Assembly: GCA_963920705.1 (NCBI GenBank)
Contig: OY987240.1
Span: 8,101,676-8,165,675 of the forward strand
Source of the DNA: Odiellus spinosus
Taxonomy: Eukaryota; Arthropoda; Arachnida; Opiliones; Phalangiidae
Direction: 5' to 3'
DNA length: 64,000 bases
The first letter of the stretch is position 1, and the number at the start of each line of letters is the position of its first letter. The notes beneath the pieces were generated by a model. That model did not search any database. It was given only the letters and a program-made list of their open reading frames with translations, and was not told where the DNA came from. The position numbers and the translations under genes were made by a program. Below are positions 10,686 through 22,333 of the stretch, piece after piece.

Positions 10686-11151
10686 CACTACCTAGGCCGC
10701 GAAATGCAAACTACAACCTTTTTTTTCTTGGCATTTTTAATTTGCAATTTATCCGAGATAGATGTCACTTTCTTGATGTATGAATAGCCAGTCGCGAGTC
10801 TCGCGTCGCCAAGAGCCAATTAGATAAGGCTCTATCGAAGTAAGATCGTACAACTCCTAGCGACATCTAGGTGATAACGTAGAGATCTTGATTTAAATTT
10901 ACGATTTGATTTAGAACTCGCTTTTAATGTAAATATTTAAAAATCACTGTTTAATTATTTAAATTAAATCCGAATTAATTTATTCTCCATTATTGACCTA
11001 AAATTCGTATCTATTTTTTAATTTTCCGCCTACATTTGAATTTTCCGCTTTTTTTAACCTCAAGAAAGCGACGTCTAACGATATTTTTGAAATCGGTAAC
11101 GCCACCCCCTTGCTTTTCCTACGGATAGGCATAATATTAAAGAAATCTGTG
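10686..11151 (+). mobile_element. MITE family A, copy A3
   Basis: The body matches copies at 5498, 49491 and 53836. Both termini are degraded: CACTACCTAGG at the left has lost part of the inverted repeat, and AAAGAAATCTGTG closes the right. Flanking TCCAAAG and CCCAAAG agree at 6 of 7 positions, consistent with the family's 7-base TSD. Confidence 0.8.
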
Positions 11152-11438
11152 CCCAAAGTGTATAACGGCATAGTGCATGAAACGATTTTCGCTAAAAACT
11201 AGCAAAGCGTATAAATCTCGCTGCCATAATATATAAAGCATAATCTGTCATTCTGTATAAAATATCAAGAAGGGTAAAAAGTATAAACTCATTTTTAGAA
11301 TCCATCACAAAATATAATAAACACTATCACAATATATAGGCCAAAATTCATCACAAAATATATATTTTTGTTACTACTATCACAATATTTAAATACTTTT
11401 TCCTACTATCACAAAATATAATATTTTTTACTACTAGT
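11152..11438. repeat. Degenerate ATCACAAAATATA repeats
   Basis: From about 11300 the motif ATCACAAAATATA recurs about five times at irregular spacing. It also occurs once just right of the foldback element at 12931. No gene is present. Confidence 0.5.
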
Positions 11439-12929
11439 GTGGTGGCAGTGATTTGGGTCCACTTGATCGACTCATAAAATGATCGACAAGAGGTCCACTT
11501 GATCGACACCCAAATGATGGACTCACAATTGATAGACTCCCAAATGATCGACAAAAGGTCCACTTGATCGACTCCCAAATGATCGACAAAGGGTCCACTT
11601 GATCGACTCCCAAACGATCGACAAAGGGATCAAATGATTGATGCCTAATCCCAAATTACCGACAACAAAGGGTGCATTTGATCGTTTCCCAATTGGTCAA
11701 CTTCGTAATAACGATTATAAATAGATTAACCAACCTAACCCAAACCTAACCTAGTTTCTTGCAAAAAAACTTTGACCTATACTCGTTACTCGCTAAAAAA
11801 CTTTGCTGTCGATCAATTGGAATGGCTTGTCGATCAAATGGGAGTCGATCAAACGGTAGTCGATCAAACGGACTCCTTGTCGATCAATTGGAAGTCGAGC
11901 AAATGAACCTAAGCCGGTGGCAGGTAATTCCGTCCAGTTCTAATTCCGTCCACTTTTGCTCAAAAATGTGAATATTTAATTTGGGCTGCTCAAATTAAAC
12001 GAAAAAGGACTTATTTTAGCCACCGATAAACGCCCCGTCAGAAAAAAAAAATATTTCAAGGCCATATGAAAAGGTTCGGCTAAGATACGACTATAATTAA
12101 CCAAGTATCGATTTACTCCGATTAAATTAATGCCAATTTAAGGGAATGAAGCTTTTTATGACTCCGGAAATAAGGATTTAAAACAATCACGGAAATTGTA
12201 AAGATACGAACTCGATACCATTCGAAAATCCAGATCTTTAGCTATAAAATACGCGTCTCCGATCTCATCTTGCCATTTTAATTATTTACCGAAGATTATA
12301 AAAATCTACCGACAGAGGCCAATTTCGTCCACTCGAAACAACATCGAGTTTAAAGTTAATTAACTTCAAAATAACTAATTAAAACGCGAATTTGCGAGCT
12401 CTAAAATCATTCACGATTGACAATTCAGTAATTTCAAAGCAGAAAGCGTGTTTTTCCCGCTTTTTCCGCTGTCTTTCAGGGCTGGAAATATTTTTAACGC
12501 GAATTCAGTATAGAGGGCGGTAGTGTTTCGTAACAATATTTATAAAAAAGGCTTAGAACATAACTTCGCGCTGTTTATACTGTGTGGGTGTTTTAGTTGC
12601 CTTTGAAACTGAGTAAAATATTATGATTTTAATAAACGGACGTTGTCCGGAAATTGAACGCTACTTATTTACGGGTGGACGGGTATTACCCGCCACTGAC
12701 CGGCGATTAGACTCAGGCCGGACGGAATTACACTCTTCTGGACGGAATTGGCCGCCTCGACTGACTTTGAAAAACGTCTCGTATCTTTTAAACCAATCAA
12801 AATTATGGAAAGCAAATTCGCGCAATAGTTCAATTTATAAAAAGATATTCCTAAATTGGACATGGTTAACATTGGGAGAGTTTTTCTGGGTATTATATAA
12901 AAAGCGGACGGAATTATCCGCCATCCCCA
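11439..12929. mobile_element. Foldback element F (GGACGGAATTA), interrupted by B1
   Basis: The left terminus TGTGGTGGCAG...GTAATTCCGTCC and the reverse complement of the right terminus (TGGGGATGGCGGATAATTCC) are inverted repeats. The motif GACGGAATTA or its complement recurs inside both arms. Element B1 sits in the left terminal repeat and duplicated eight of its bases. Overlapping frames at 12623-13040 on both strands follow the repeat structure and are not supported as genes. Confidence 0.55.
11449..11915. mobile_element. Foldback element B, copy B1, perfect 8-bp TSD
   Basis: The left arm is an array of TCGACTCCCAAATGATCGAC-type units, and the right arm carries the complementary form (GTCGATCAAATGGGAGTCG). 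The ends are TGATTTGGGTCC and GAACCTAAGCC. A perfect 8-base direct repeat GGTGGCAG flanks it (11441-11448 and 11916-11923). The interior holds a CCTAACC-rich segment. A near-identical copy is B2 at 30463. It encodes no protein. Confidence 0.88.
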
Positions 12930-13222
12930 TATCACAAAATGTAATATTTTATAATGGAATAAATTGAAGGCAATAGAAAAGTATCTCGAAATTATTTTAA
13001 ATACCAACAAAAAATGCCCTGTTTGTAGGAAGCGTATCACTCGCCCTATGCAAACATTTTTTTAATGTCAAATAAAATATATTAATTTTTGTTGGTTGCT
13101 GCTATTTTATAGATTACTAAACCATGCCGAATTTATACGTTTTTTTTGTATAATTTTTATTCATATTAATATCTAAAAGTATAACATCCTAATTTTTTAG
13201 ACTGTGGCTTTCTTATTTCTTT

Positions 13223-13315
13223 AACCGTTAGTTTTTAATTTCTGACCCTTCACGGTTTTGAGTTTTTAATTTCTGACCCTTTACGGTTTTGAATTTTTAA
13301 TTTCTGTACCTCTAC
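13223..13315. repeat. Short tandem repeat, about 36-bp unit, 2.5 copies
   Basis: The segment GTTTTTAATTTCTGACCC followed by an ACGGTTTTG block occurs three times with small changes. No other signal was seen in the flanks. Confidence 0.7.
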
Positions 13316-14587
13316 GGCTGTAGTCGACCATCGTTGGGTATAAATGCACTTTTTTAGAATTGCGAAAGAATGCTACGTTTTTGTATAATCTTTTATTTAT
13401 AAATAAATATCTTATATTATGCCATTTTAAATAATAGATAATTATACTTTATGATCATAGTGTAATTTTTATTACTAGTTGATTAACGATAAGGTAGCTA
13501 CGATAGAAAATTGCTCGTTTTCCGCGTTAGTTCATTCTCCCCTTAAAGGGAGTATTTTGTTCGCTGAAAGACGGGGCGTTACGGGATTGGTTGAAGGGGT
13601 TTCCATTTAAAAGAACAGTGAAATCTGGATCTAATTTTACTTTTAAAATTATTCGGATATATTTCTCGAAGGATTAACTACGCGGATAGGTCTTACAATT
13701 AGTAGAATAATCGGTAAAAAAAAAATCATTTGATTTTTCCTTCTCATCCTCCCTTAAATGTGATAGTACAAATTTAAATTGGGTCAAAAACAATGGTTCG
13801 ATTGTCCAGGGGACAATTAGAGGAATCAAATATACGGTTGTCCCCCAAATATTTGATCTTTCCAAATGAACCACGGAAATCCTGACAAATTTACCACAAT
13901 GCTACAACGTCAATAGGCGGTTAAATAAATTCCGACTTCGTCCTAACCTTTAAAAAAGTCAACATCTTCCGTAGAAACGGCTTCTGTTTAACGGCTGTTT
14001 TTGTTAATTCCAAGCTTGGCAAAAGCATCTAAAATCCTATACTTTGAACCAAACTAGAAAAAATGCAACATCTTCGACACAAACGGATGTTTTTAACGGC
14101 TCTTTTATTCGTTTCCAAGGTTATTTTATAAAACCGTCTATTGAGCTCGTAGTTAAAACTTAGGCTTTGTGATTTGAAATAAAACGATTGATAATGAATA
14201 CGCAATACGTTAGTCATCGGATAAGATTGGTTATAAGCGATACTTCGCTAATAAGGGGTTCGTTTAAGGTTCTATAAAATCGTATTCCTACACGGAGGCA
14301 GACGTTTGCAATTGGTGTTTGGCTCCGCCAAGTCCTATTTTTTCGAACATAATTGAAGAAGCGGTGCTACGTTATCATTATTGGACGAGGTTATAAAAAG
14401 GTGACGTTGTACTCCCTCGCGGAAAAATATAACCAATAGTTAATAGCTCGCGTTAGTAGCATACCCAAACTAAAATGTACGCCCCCTTTGGATTGAAATC
14501 AAATAGATTATTGTATTAATCAGCGTGTTTATTTTAAGGGATAATCAATTATCTCTGATAAAGAGTGATATTTTTATAGCTTGTCTC
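13316..14587. other. AT-rich, no gene seen
   Basis: The few open frames (62-66 codons, minus strand) have no domain, no splice context and biased composition. Nothing else was recognised. Confidence 0.35.
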
Positions 14588-15049
14588 CGAATTCCCATTC
14601 AACCGAAAAACCCGCACTTTGGCGGATTTTGGATTCGGTCCAATGGGACAGTCCCATTGAACTGAATAGACTGTATTTCTCCGGTTTTGAACAGTAGGTC
14701 ACAACGTAACGTAACCTAACCCAACCTCAAAACATAACCCAGCCTAACCTGACAAGGCTCAAAATTTTGAACAGTAGGTCACAACGAAACGTAACCCAAC
14801 CCAACCTAACTTATCCCGACCAACCCAAAATGGACTAACACATGGCCGCCAGTAAAAAGCGGAATTAGAAGAGTCTCTGAGTATGTCGTCTTTTATTCTT
14901 GGGGATGATTTACTTGTGGTAACATTGATATAATGTACATAAAGAAAGTTTTGATTCCATAGGAAGAAATCCCATTCAATCGAAACCCGCCAGTTGGCTA
15001 TTTTTAATATGAACTTGGCTATATTATCGTTCGGTCGAATGGGAATTCG
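14588..15049. mobile_element. Foldback element G
   Basis: The ends are near-perfect inverted repeats: CGAATTCCCATTCAACCGAA at the left, and TTCGGTCGAATGGGAATTCG at the right. Related CCCATT/AATGGGA motifs recur inside. An internal direct duplication of about 80 bases (14683-14815) contains TTTTGAACAGTAGGTC followed by CCTAACC-rich sequence. No clear TSD was found. Confidence 0.6.
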
Positions 15050-15317
15050 GTCGTATGGGATATGACCATTTTGCTATCGTAGATTCGTTAGCTTTTAAAT
15101 CGCAGCCTCATCAATATATTTTGTAAATTAATTAAAAACAAATATTAAGATTGTAATCAATTATTTAAAGTATACTTTGAAAGTAGGCTTAACAAGGATC
15201 GATGGAAAGTTTGATCATCTCGCGGTTAAAGAGTCTTCGGGCAACGAACAAATCGCATCACTTAAAATAAAGCTTCTCGTTACGTGTTTGGCCGGAGATT
15301 CGTTAACGACGAGTTAT

Positions 15318-15319
<2 letters not shown>

Positions 15320-15356
<37 letters not shown>
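15320..15356. repeat. Poly-A tract, about 37 bases
   Basis: An uninterrupted A run sits about 280 bases upstream of the first recognised lipase-NACHT-ankyrin exon. It could be the tail of a retroposed sequence. It creates artificial poly-lysine frames on the plus strand. Confidence 0.9.
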
Positions 15357-15359
<3 letters not shown>

Positions 15360-15634
15360 CGCGGGGAAAAAACCACGTTGAACTTCAAGAAAAAAATCAA
15401 AAAAACCTCGCGTTTCATCGCGTAGGTAAATTAATAAATAAGCAATTAGTTTTCAATTCTTTCAGTTCTAAATGTATCCATTCGATTTAAAAGAAACGAG
15501 ACGCCGCTATAAATTCCCTCGATGGCTGGTAAACGAAATTATATCAATAACAATCAACCTTATGAAATAATTTCATATTTAATCTGATCTCTCGATTAAC
15601 GCGTTTAGCACCCGCGTTACCTTACGCGACGAAT

Positions 15635-18600
15635 TTGAAATTCGACAAGACGCTAAGCTTAAGCGACGAAAAATTTCAAGAGAAACTTAAAGATGGAACC
15701 AAACTCGAACGAAGATCGAAAGAGAAGCGAATGAAGAGCGTCATTGCCTACCCGGAAGCGGGCGTTTTCGCTAAGTTCGCCAAAGCCGCTTACCAAGACC
15801 CGAAAAAAAACGAGAGCCAATTGGATTACGAGAAAAGACTACAATTACCAAAAGGTAATGGACTTAAATGGATTGAAATAATCGCTTATAATATTAAGTA
15901 CATTATTAATCTAGATTTTATAAAACTGAATTTCTTGATGAAATGGCGCTTTATATTTTAAAAACTTCCATGGATTGGAATTTTAACGGTAATAAATTAG
16001 TTTGGGTCCACACGCACACTTTTCCATTTGGGCAGTTTCCCATTTGCGCAGTTTTCAATTTGCGCAGTTTTCAATTTGCGCAGTTTCCCATCTGCGCAGT
16101 TTTACATTAGCGCAGTTTCCACTTTACGCAAGTTTTCCATTTGCGCAGTTTTCAATTTGCGCAGTTTCCCATCTGCGCAGTTTTACATTAGCGCAGTTTC
16201 TCATTTGCGCAGTTTTCCATTATGCAAGTTTTCCATAAATTTGCGCAGTTTTTTATTTGTGCAGTTTTCCATTTGCGCAGTTTTCCATTTGAGCAGTTTT
16301 CCTTTCGCGCAGTTTCTAATTTACGCAAGTTTTCCATTTGCGCAGTTTACCATTAATTTATTTGTCGGCACTAACCTAACCCAAATGAAATCTGCGGAAA
16401 TAGAATAGTGCGGAAATGAGAAAACTGCGCAAATGGAAATACGATTATGGAAACTTCGTAATTGGAACAGTACTGATAAATTTCATGTCGTTTTCTCTGT
16501 AATAATTTTGAAAATCTTTTAATTCTACATTAATATAACTTTTTATAAACTGGCTCGCTTGGGTACTAGCGAGCCAGTTAACACACCAGTGGAAATATGT
16601 TGGGTCACGGGTATGATTTAAGCTGCCACAACCTTCCGCTTACGCCTCGACACTCGTGTCCCAAGACCTCAGTGGTAAAGATCCATTGGGGTTTTTACTA
16701 CTGTTAACGAGACGATCCAGAAGACCCTTAGTGTCGCGCTATTTTCTACGGTTACTCAAATGGTAGTATAGCCTCCGTGTAAGATTAAGGTTGTGGGTGA
16801 CCCAGCTTTTATTAATCCACAATAGTAACTAAATTTTCACAATGCTAACAAAAAAGTATAATATTTATTAATACGCTATGTTTTATTAAATAATTAATCC
16901 GAACTCGCTCGTTTAAAGGCTGGAGATTGCTGACCACGGCTCGCGGTTTGGCCTTCCTGGACACCACGTTCGGCTATTTCGGGGCTGCTTACTGGCATCC
17001 GGCCCGTCGTCGGGTGGTCATCGCTCATCGGGGGACGGTTCCAACCAACCTGGACGCTCTCCGGGCTGATATCAGGGGGATATACTTCCACAAATACGTC
17101 AAGCAGATGAGCGCCGCTTGCACCTTCGCTCTCAAGTTACGCGACGCCCTCGAGACGGTTGAAAGAGAACGCCACACCGGCTTCGAACTATTCTTGACGG
17201 GACATTCTTTGGGCGCGTGGTTGGCGCAGGTCACCTCGTTTTCCCTCAAGTACTTGACGCTGTTCGAAGGCGCGTTTGTGAAGAATCAAAGCGAAGGCTA
17301 CCACGCCCATACGGTGGTCTTTGACAGTCCGGGATGCGAGGAGACCGTTAGAAAAATGATTCGAGGTAAACCCGATAATATTGGATAATTCTTCGAATTC
17401 AAATATGAACGTAAGAAGGCTTCATTTTAACTCTACAATTTTGCTTCGCAGATTTCGATGTCCGGTACGCGGGTAAGTCAGCCGACTCGGCCAGCCTGGA
17501 CGTAAGCAGCTACCTGTCTTCGCCAAACTTGGTCAACTGTTGCAACGCGCATATTGGAAAACTGTACCGCGTTTATCCAAAGATTAATTCGGGGGATTTA
17601 GGCTCGTACACTTTATCGTCGCACAGCATGGACGGGATATTAGCAACTTTCGAAATTTGGGTTCCACCTACGCGTGTCGTCGATTGGCCGCAAATTGAAA
17701 TCGATCTGTGGCAGTGGAAATTTTGGAAATTACAGGAAAATATTTTGGGCGGCAAAGAATATAACGCTTTTTTCCAATTCGTCACGGATCTCAACTTCTA
17801 CAGCCTCAGGGAGGGAACGATTAAAGTCGAAGGCAAAGCCACCGCGATGAACGACGAAAATAAGGAACGATTCGTTCGAGTTCGATATCAAACGAAACTC
17901 GCTCGAACTAACGAATGCGCCTTCAACGTTTTCACCGATTCGGAATTGGAATTTCTTCGACGATTTCAACAATTAAAAATAATTCCAAATTCTTTGTTCG
18001 AGGGCGAAGAAATATCGGAAGAATATCGATCCAAAATCGCCGAGAAATTAAACAATTTGATAATAGAGACGGAAGATAAGACAATTAGATGCGAGGCCAA
18101 ATTCAAAATCTCGCCGCTAATCCCATTTGTTAAAACGTTACTTCGCCTTTATCCGCGCTTGAAAGAACGCGCTCGGCAAGCCTTAACCGATTTTGAAGTT
18201 CGAAAACAAATCTACTCGGACATCACGAAAGAGTATCGTCGTAAAATGGAATATTTAACGTCTGTTCTAAATCAATCAGATTGGCCGGAATTCGGCCATT
18301 TTCTAGACATCCAATCGACCGTTTGCCACGTTTTAGCCGAATACGGGACTGATTCGGCAATGGCCAAAGTCCTCAAGGTCATCGAAACACAAGAAACGTA
18401 TTTTACCGTCCTGGCTTTCGAGTTGCAAAATCTTGTAACGATCGAAACCTTTTTTCATTTGACAGAATTTTTAAATTTTCAATCGTTGAGAGACGGTTTA
18501 CTTTTAATCTCGATCGAATGCAAAGCCGGAACGTTTAAGAACGGAGAAAACTTCCAATTGGTTAAAAAATTACTCCAAGAGATTAATGTAAGATCTAACG

Positions 18601-21600
18601 TGAAATTAGTTATAACAACGGATACGGAAGACGAATTCGAGATAAATGATGATTCGGTACGCGTAAGTCACGGAGGAATCACGTGGGACGAATTGACCAA
18701 TCCAGCGCAAACCGAAACTTTGTCGAAAAAATTAATTACTTTTCAAGGAAATACGGAGAAAATATGTTTGAAAGATTTCCTGACAAATCTTTGCGATTTT
18801 TCAGAAATTCTCGATCCGAAAACGCTCAGGAAATTCTTCAAGGGGGAAGATGTTTTTGTCGGGCAAAAAATACCAGCGTTGGTGGATTTCTACGTTCCTC
18901 GGAAGCTCGAGTACAATCCCTACGTCAAAGAGGAGATTTTCGATAACGCGAGAGACGATGACGTAGTGGCTGTTTGGGCCAATGATCAGCACTCATTCTC
19001 GACAATAAGCGCAAAATTAAAAGGGCATTGGAAAAAACGTCGATTCCAAATAATCACGTCCGATGAAGATTTTAAATTACTACGCGAGAATAATTCCGGT
19101 AAAAAATCAAATAACTTTCATTGTTTGAAGTTGGAGTCGAATTTCTTGGTTTGGCGTAAAACGAAAGGAAGTTTGAACTTAATTCGCAAAAACATTCGAG
19201 ATTCGGTGCCAGAGACAATTTTGGAAAATATAGAAGACTCTGCCAGTAAAACGTTGATAATATCGGCCGCGCCTGGAATGGGGAAATCGACGGTTCTCGC
19301 GGTCTTGGCTAAAAAAATGAAAAAACGAACGCCGAGTCACTGGGTAATTCGAATCAATTTAAACGACTGCGCCAAGGCTTTCAACGACGCCAATAAAAAC
19401 AATATAAAATTAAACAACCCTTTGGATGCGGCGAAATTCTTGTCGGAAGAAATTTTGTCTCTTAGTGAAAATACGATTTTGAAATCGGATTTTGAGAGAA
19501 AGTTATTCGAGAAATCGTTAATCTCGTCCGGAGGGATTGTCCTCATTTTGGACTCATTTGACGAGATTAGCCCGGATTACGAAGAGATAGTTCTGCAGCT
19601 GGTTAAATTATTGAAGAAATCTCGCGTGGAAAAACTCGCGCTGAGCACCAGGCCTCACACCAAAGAACAGTTGGAAGATCAGTTGGGCACTTTGTCGCAC
19701 ACCATGGTGCCATTTTCCCGAGATGATCAAAGGGAGTTCTTGATGCGTTTCTGGAAGAAACGATTGAACGATATGGACGTTGGTGAACGATATTTAAATG
19801 ACTTCGCCGATCAGTGCGTAGACCAACTGGAGGAGTCCATCAGCGCCGGAGAAGGAGACTTCTTAGGTATCCCCTTACAATGCAAGTTGCTGGCGGAGTA
19901 CACACTCGATAAAATGATAAAAGGCGAAAATCAGCCCAATTTGAAGAAAATATCCTTGATGGATTTATACGAGACTTTCGTCCGAAGGAAAATGGATATT
20001 TATCAAAGGGATAAAAACTCCAAGACGGAAGGCGAGATTGGGGCGAGGATGGGAAAAGAATTAATGGGAAACGAGATCCTGAAAGCGCACAGGCAATACG
20101 CTCTTAGGCTTCTGATGTCTGAAGAAAAGTGGGACGAACTAGATTATCCCGAAATAGAAGAGAACAAAGAGCTGATTGACACCGCTGTACGAAAAGCGGG
20201 ATTGATGCTGAAAACGGGGGACAATCCTCAGTTCGTCCACCGAACCTTCGCGGAATTCTTCGTCTTTGATTATATTTTATATCTGGTAAGAAACACGACT
20301 AAAAAGGCGAGACTGAAATTGAAAATTTTATCGAGGGAAGTTCTCTCGCAACCGGAGTTCGGTGTCGCGCGAACTTTCTTGGATGGCTTGATACGTAACG
20401 AGAGAAATATGGAAGAAATTTCTGACTTTTTAAACAGTTATGTTCAAATTGTGGTCGAAAATTGGACAGACGACAAAACGATATGCCAAAGCAGACTAGG
20501 TTCCACAGTTTTACACCAATTACTATGGGGAGAGAATTTTTTCGTGTTAGACGCGTTATTAAAGATGTTGACCGACGTATGTGGGCCAGAAATGGTGAAA
20601 TATCTAATAAATACACCAGAGGCCCGCTCCATACTCCCTTTGCATATTGCGGCTGCAAATAACCACCTGGAGATCACGCGTCTCCTTCTCGTAAAGGGAG
20701 CCAATATCGATGCTTGTATGAATGATAACGCCACTCCCTTATACATCGCTTCTCAAAATGGCCACCTGGAGATCGCCCGTCTTCTCTTAGAAAACGGAGC
20801 CAATATCAATGCTTGTATGAACGATGACGCGACTTCCTTATACGTTGCTTCTCAATATGGCCACCTGGAGATCGTTCGTCTCCTTCTCGAAAAGGGAGGA
20901 AATATCAATGCTTGTAGGAACGATGACGCGACTCCCTTACACGTTGCTTCTCAAAATGGCTACTTGGAGATTATCCGTCTCCTTCTCGAAAAGGAAGCCA
21001 ATATCGATGCTTGTATGAACGATAACGCGACTCCGCTATACGTGGCTTCTCAAAATGGCTACTTGGAGATTGTCCGTCTCCTTCTCGAAAAGGGAGCCAA
21101 TAGCGACGCTTGTATGAACGATGACGCGACTCCTTTATACGTTGCTTCTTATAATGGCCACCTGGCAATCGCCCGTCTCCTTCTCGAAAAGGGAGCCAAT
21201 ATCAATGGTCGCAGGAATAAAGGGTCGACTCCCTTATACGTCGCTGCTCAAAATGGCCACCTGGAGATCGCCCGTCTGCTTCTCGAAAAGGGTGCCAATA
21301 TCGACGCTTGTATGAACGATGATGCGACTCCTTTATACGTTGCTTCTTATAATGGCCACCTGGAGATTGTCAGCCTTCTTCTCGAAAAGGGAGCCAATAT
21401 CAAGGCTTGCATTAATAAAGGGTCGGGTCCCTTGTACGTTGCTTCTTACAATGGCCACCTGGATATCGTCCGTCTCCTTCTCAAAAAGGGAGCCAATATC
21501 AACGTCCAGGAGAATGTCGGGTGGACTTCTTTACACGTCGCTTCATTTGTTGGTCAGCAGGAAATTGTAAAGCTCCTTATCGAACGAGGCGCGAAGGTAG

Positions 21601-21998
21601 ATTTGAGAGACTACGATGGAAGAACCGCTCTGCACCTTGCTTCTCGTAACGGACAGCTGGGTGTCGCGGAACTTCTCGTACAAAATGGACATAGCGTAAA
21701 TGTCGTGGAATTTTTTGGTTCCACTCCCACGCATTCGGCCGCGGGTCAAGGTAAATCGGATATGGTTGTCTTTCTCCTCGAAAATGGGGCAAATATTGAC
21801 GCGGTTACGATCAACGATCCACCAGTTGGTTACGAGGAGACCCCACTGCATCATGCCGTCCTAGAGGGACGGACGGACACGGTTCGCCTCCTGGTGAAGC
21901 GTGGTGCCAACGCTCTGGCTAGAAACAGCCACGATCAAACGCCATTAGACCTCGCTACTATACATAGCCATACTGAAATCATTCGAATATTGTCATAG
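15635..21998 (+). CDS. Lipase-like / NACHT ATPase / ankyrin-repeat protein
   Basis: Three exons join in phase: about 15609 to 15854, 16919-17365 and 17452-21998 (stop). All junctions are GT-AG. The 5' end is uncertain. The frame is open from 15566, the first in-frame ATG is at 15731, and an upstream exon is possible. Counted from 15635 it encodes about 1,737 residues. Exons 1-2 form a class-3-type lipase fold: GHSLG nucleophile elbow (17200-17214, Ser at 17206-17208), a likely acidic residue in VVFDSPG, and a candidate His in NAHIG. About 500 residues of unrecognised linker follow. A STAND/NACHT ATPase then has Walker A APGMGKST (19269-19292), Walker B ILDSFDE (19545-19565) and a LALSTRPH sensor-like motif. 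Fourteen ankyrin repeats close the protein (about 20630-21990). No signal peptide or membrane helix was seen. By family logic, the ankyrins would sense, the NACHT would oligomerise and the lipase-like head would be the effector. That mechanism is inference. Confidence 0.88.
16021..16440. mobile_element. Foldback element E1 (GCGCAGTTTTCCATTT arrays)
   Basis: About 340 bases of degenerate TTTGCGCAGTTTTCCA units on the left are followed by a CCTAACCCAAATG linker. A shorter inverted array (GAAAACTGCGCAAATGGAAA) ends at 16440. The same arrangement recurs at 55597-56717, with fragments at 49295 and 52141. Translated frames through the array (FAQFSICAVSHLRS) are repeat artefacts. Confidence 0.7.
16549..16578. 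other. Perfect 11-bp stem hairpin in intron
   Basis: ACTGGCTCGCT and AGCGAGCCAGT flank an 8-base loop. No terminator function is expected in a eukaryotic intron. It is probably part of a small inverted-repeat element. Confidence 0.6.
20630..21990 (+). repeat. Ankyrin-coding tandem array, 99-bp period
   Basis: Fourteen 33-residue ankyrin repeats of the form TPLYVASQNGHLEIARLLLE lie head to tail. Repeats 2-9 are very similar at DNA level (period 99 bases, recurrent GGCCACCTGGAGATCGCCCG and TGTATGAACGATGACGCGAC). Repeats 10-14 are more divergent at DNA level and in sequence. The middle block is therefore the product of recent tandem duplication or gene conversion. Confidence 0.93.
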
Positions 21999-22021
21999 TA
22001 ATTAAAAATACTTCCCAGTTA

Positions 22022-22210
22022 ATTGCAACAAATATAAAGTAATATATCAATATATATATACTACATATATAATTACACAGAAAATGACGCATATAGATAT
22101 ATACATTTACATACATATAATATATACATATACATATATACACATATACATATATACACATATACACATATATATACACACATATATATATGTATAAATA
22201 TATATGTGTT
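22022..22210. repeat. AT/CATATA microsatellite
   Basis: Runs of ATATAC and CATATA lie between the ankyrin gene stop and the LINE. No gene is present. Confidence 0.85.
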
Positions 22211-22214
22211 TAAA

Positions 22215-22333
22215 TAGCTATGTCGTCGTTTCTTTTTAGTAATTCACCGTCTTTTATTAGGTTTATGAATCAAGACAATCCATAAACCTAATAAAAGACG
22301 GTGAATTACTAAAAAGAAACGACGACATAGCTA
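22215..22333. repeat. Perfect 53-bp inverted repeat at LINE 5' end
   Basis: Arms 22215-22267 and 22281-22333 are exact reverse complements with a 13-base loop. The right arm and the loop are in frame with the LINE ORF (INLIKDGELLKRNDDIA). The left arm is therefore an inverted copy of the first bases of the truncated element. This points to an aberrant end of reverse transcription (snap-back or twin priming). Confidence 0.95.

Larger units (their letters stand above)
15855..16918 (+). other. Intron 1 of the lipase-NACHT-ankyrin gene
   Basis: The donor GTAATG follows ...CCAAAAG, and the acceptor AAAG precedes GCTGGAGATTG. Joining them restores the codon for Gly in a KGWRLLT context, a conserved-looking start of the lipase core. 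The intron carries foldback array E1 and a perfect 11-bp hairpin at 16549-16578. Confidence 0.8.

Noticed and set aside
12623-13040. Opposed frames of 114 and 123 codons
   Set aside because: They overlap each other antisense within foldback F and its flank; no domain or splice signals.
15177-15425. Frame with poly-lysine stretch upstream of the NACHT gene
   Set aside because: It runs through a 37-base A tract. Its N-terminal 48 residues look mildly protein-like, but no splice join to 15609-15854 could be supported.
16002-16408. Two overlapping Phe/Ala/Ser-rich frames of 78 and 126 codons
   Set aside because: They are translations of the E1 minisatellite in an intron.
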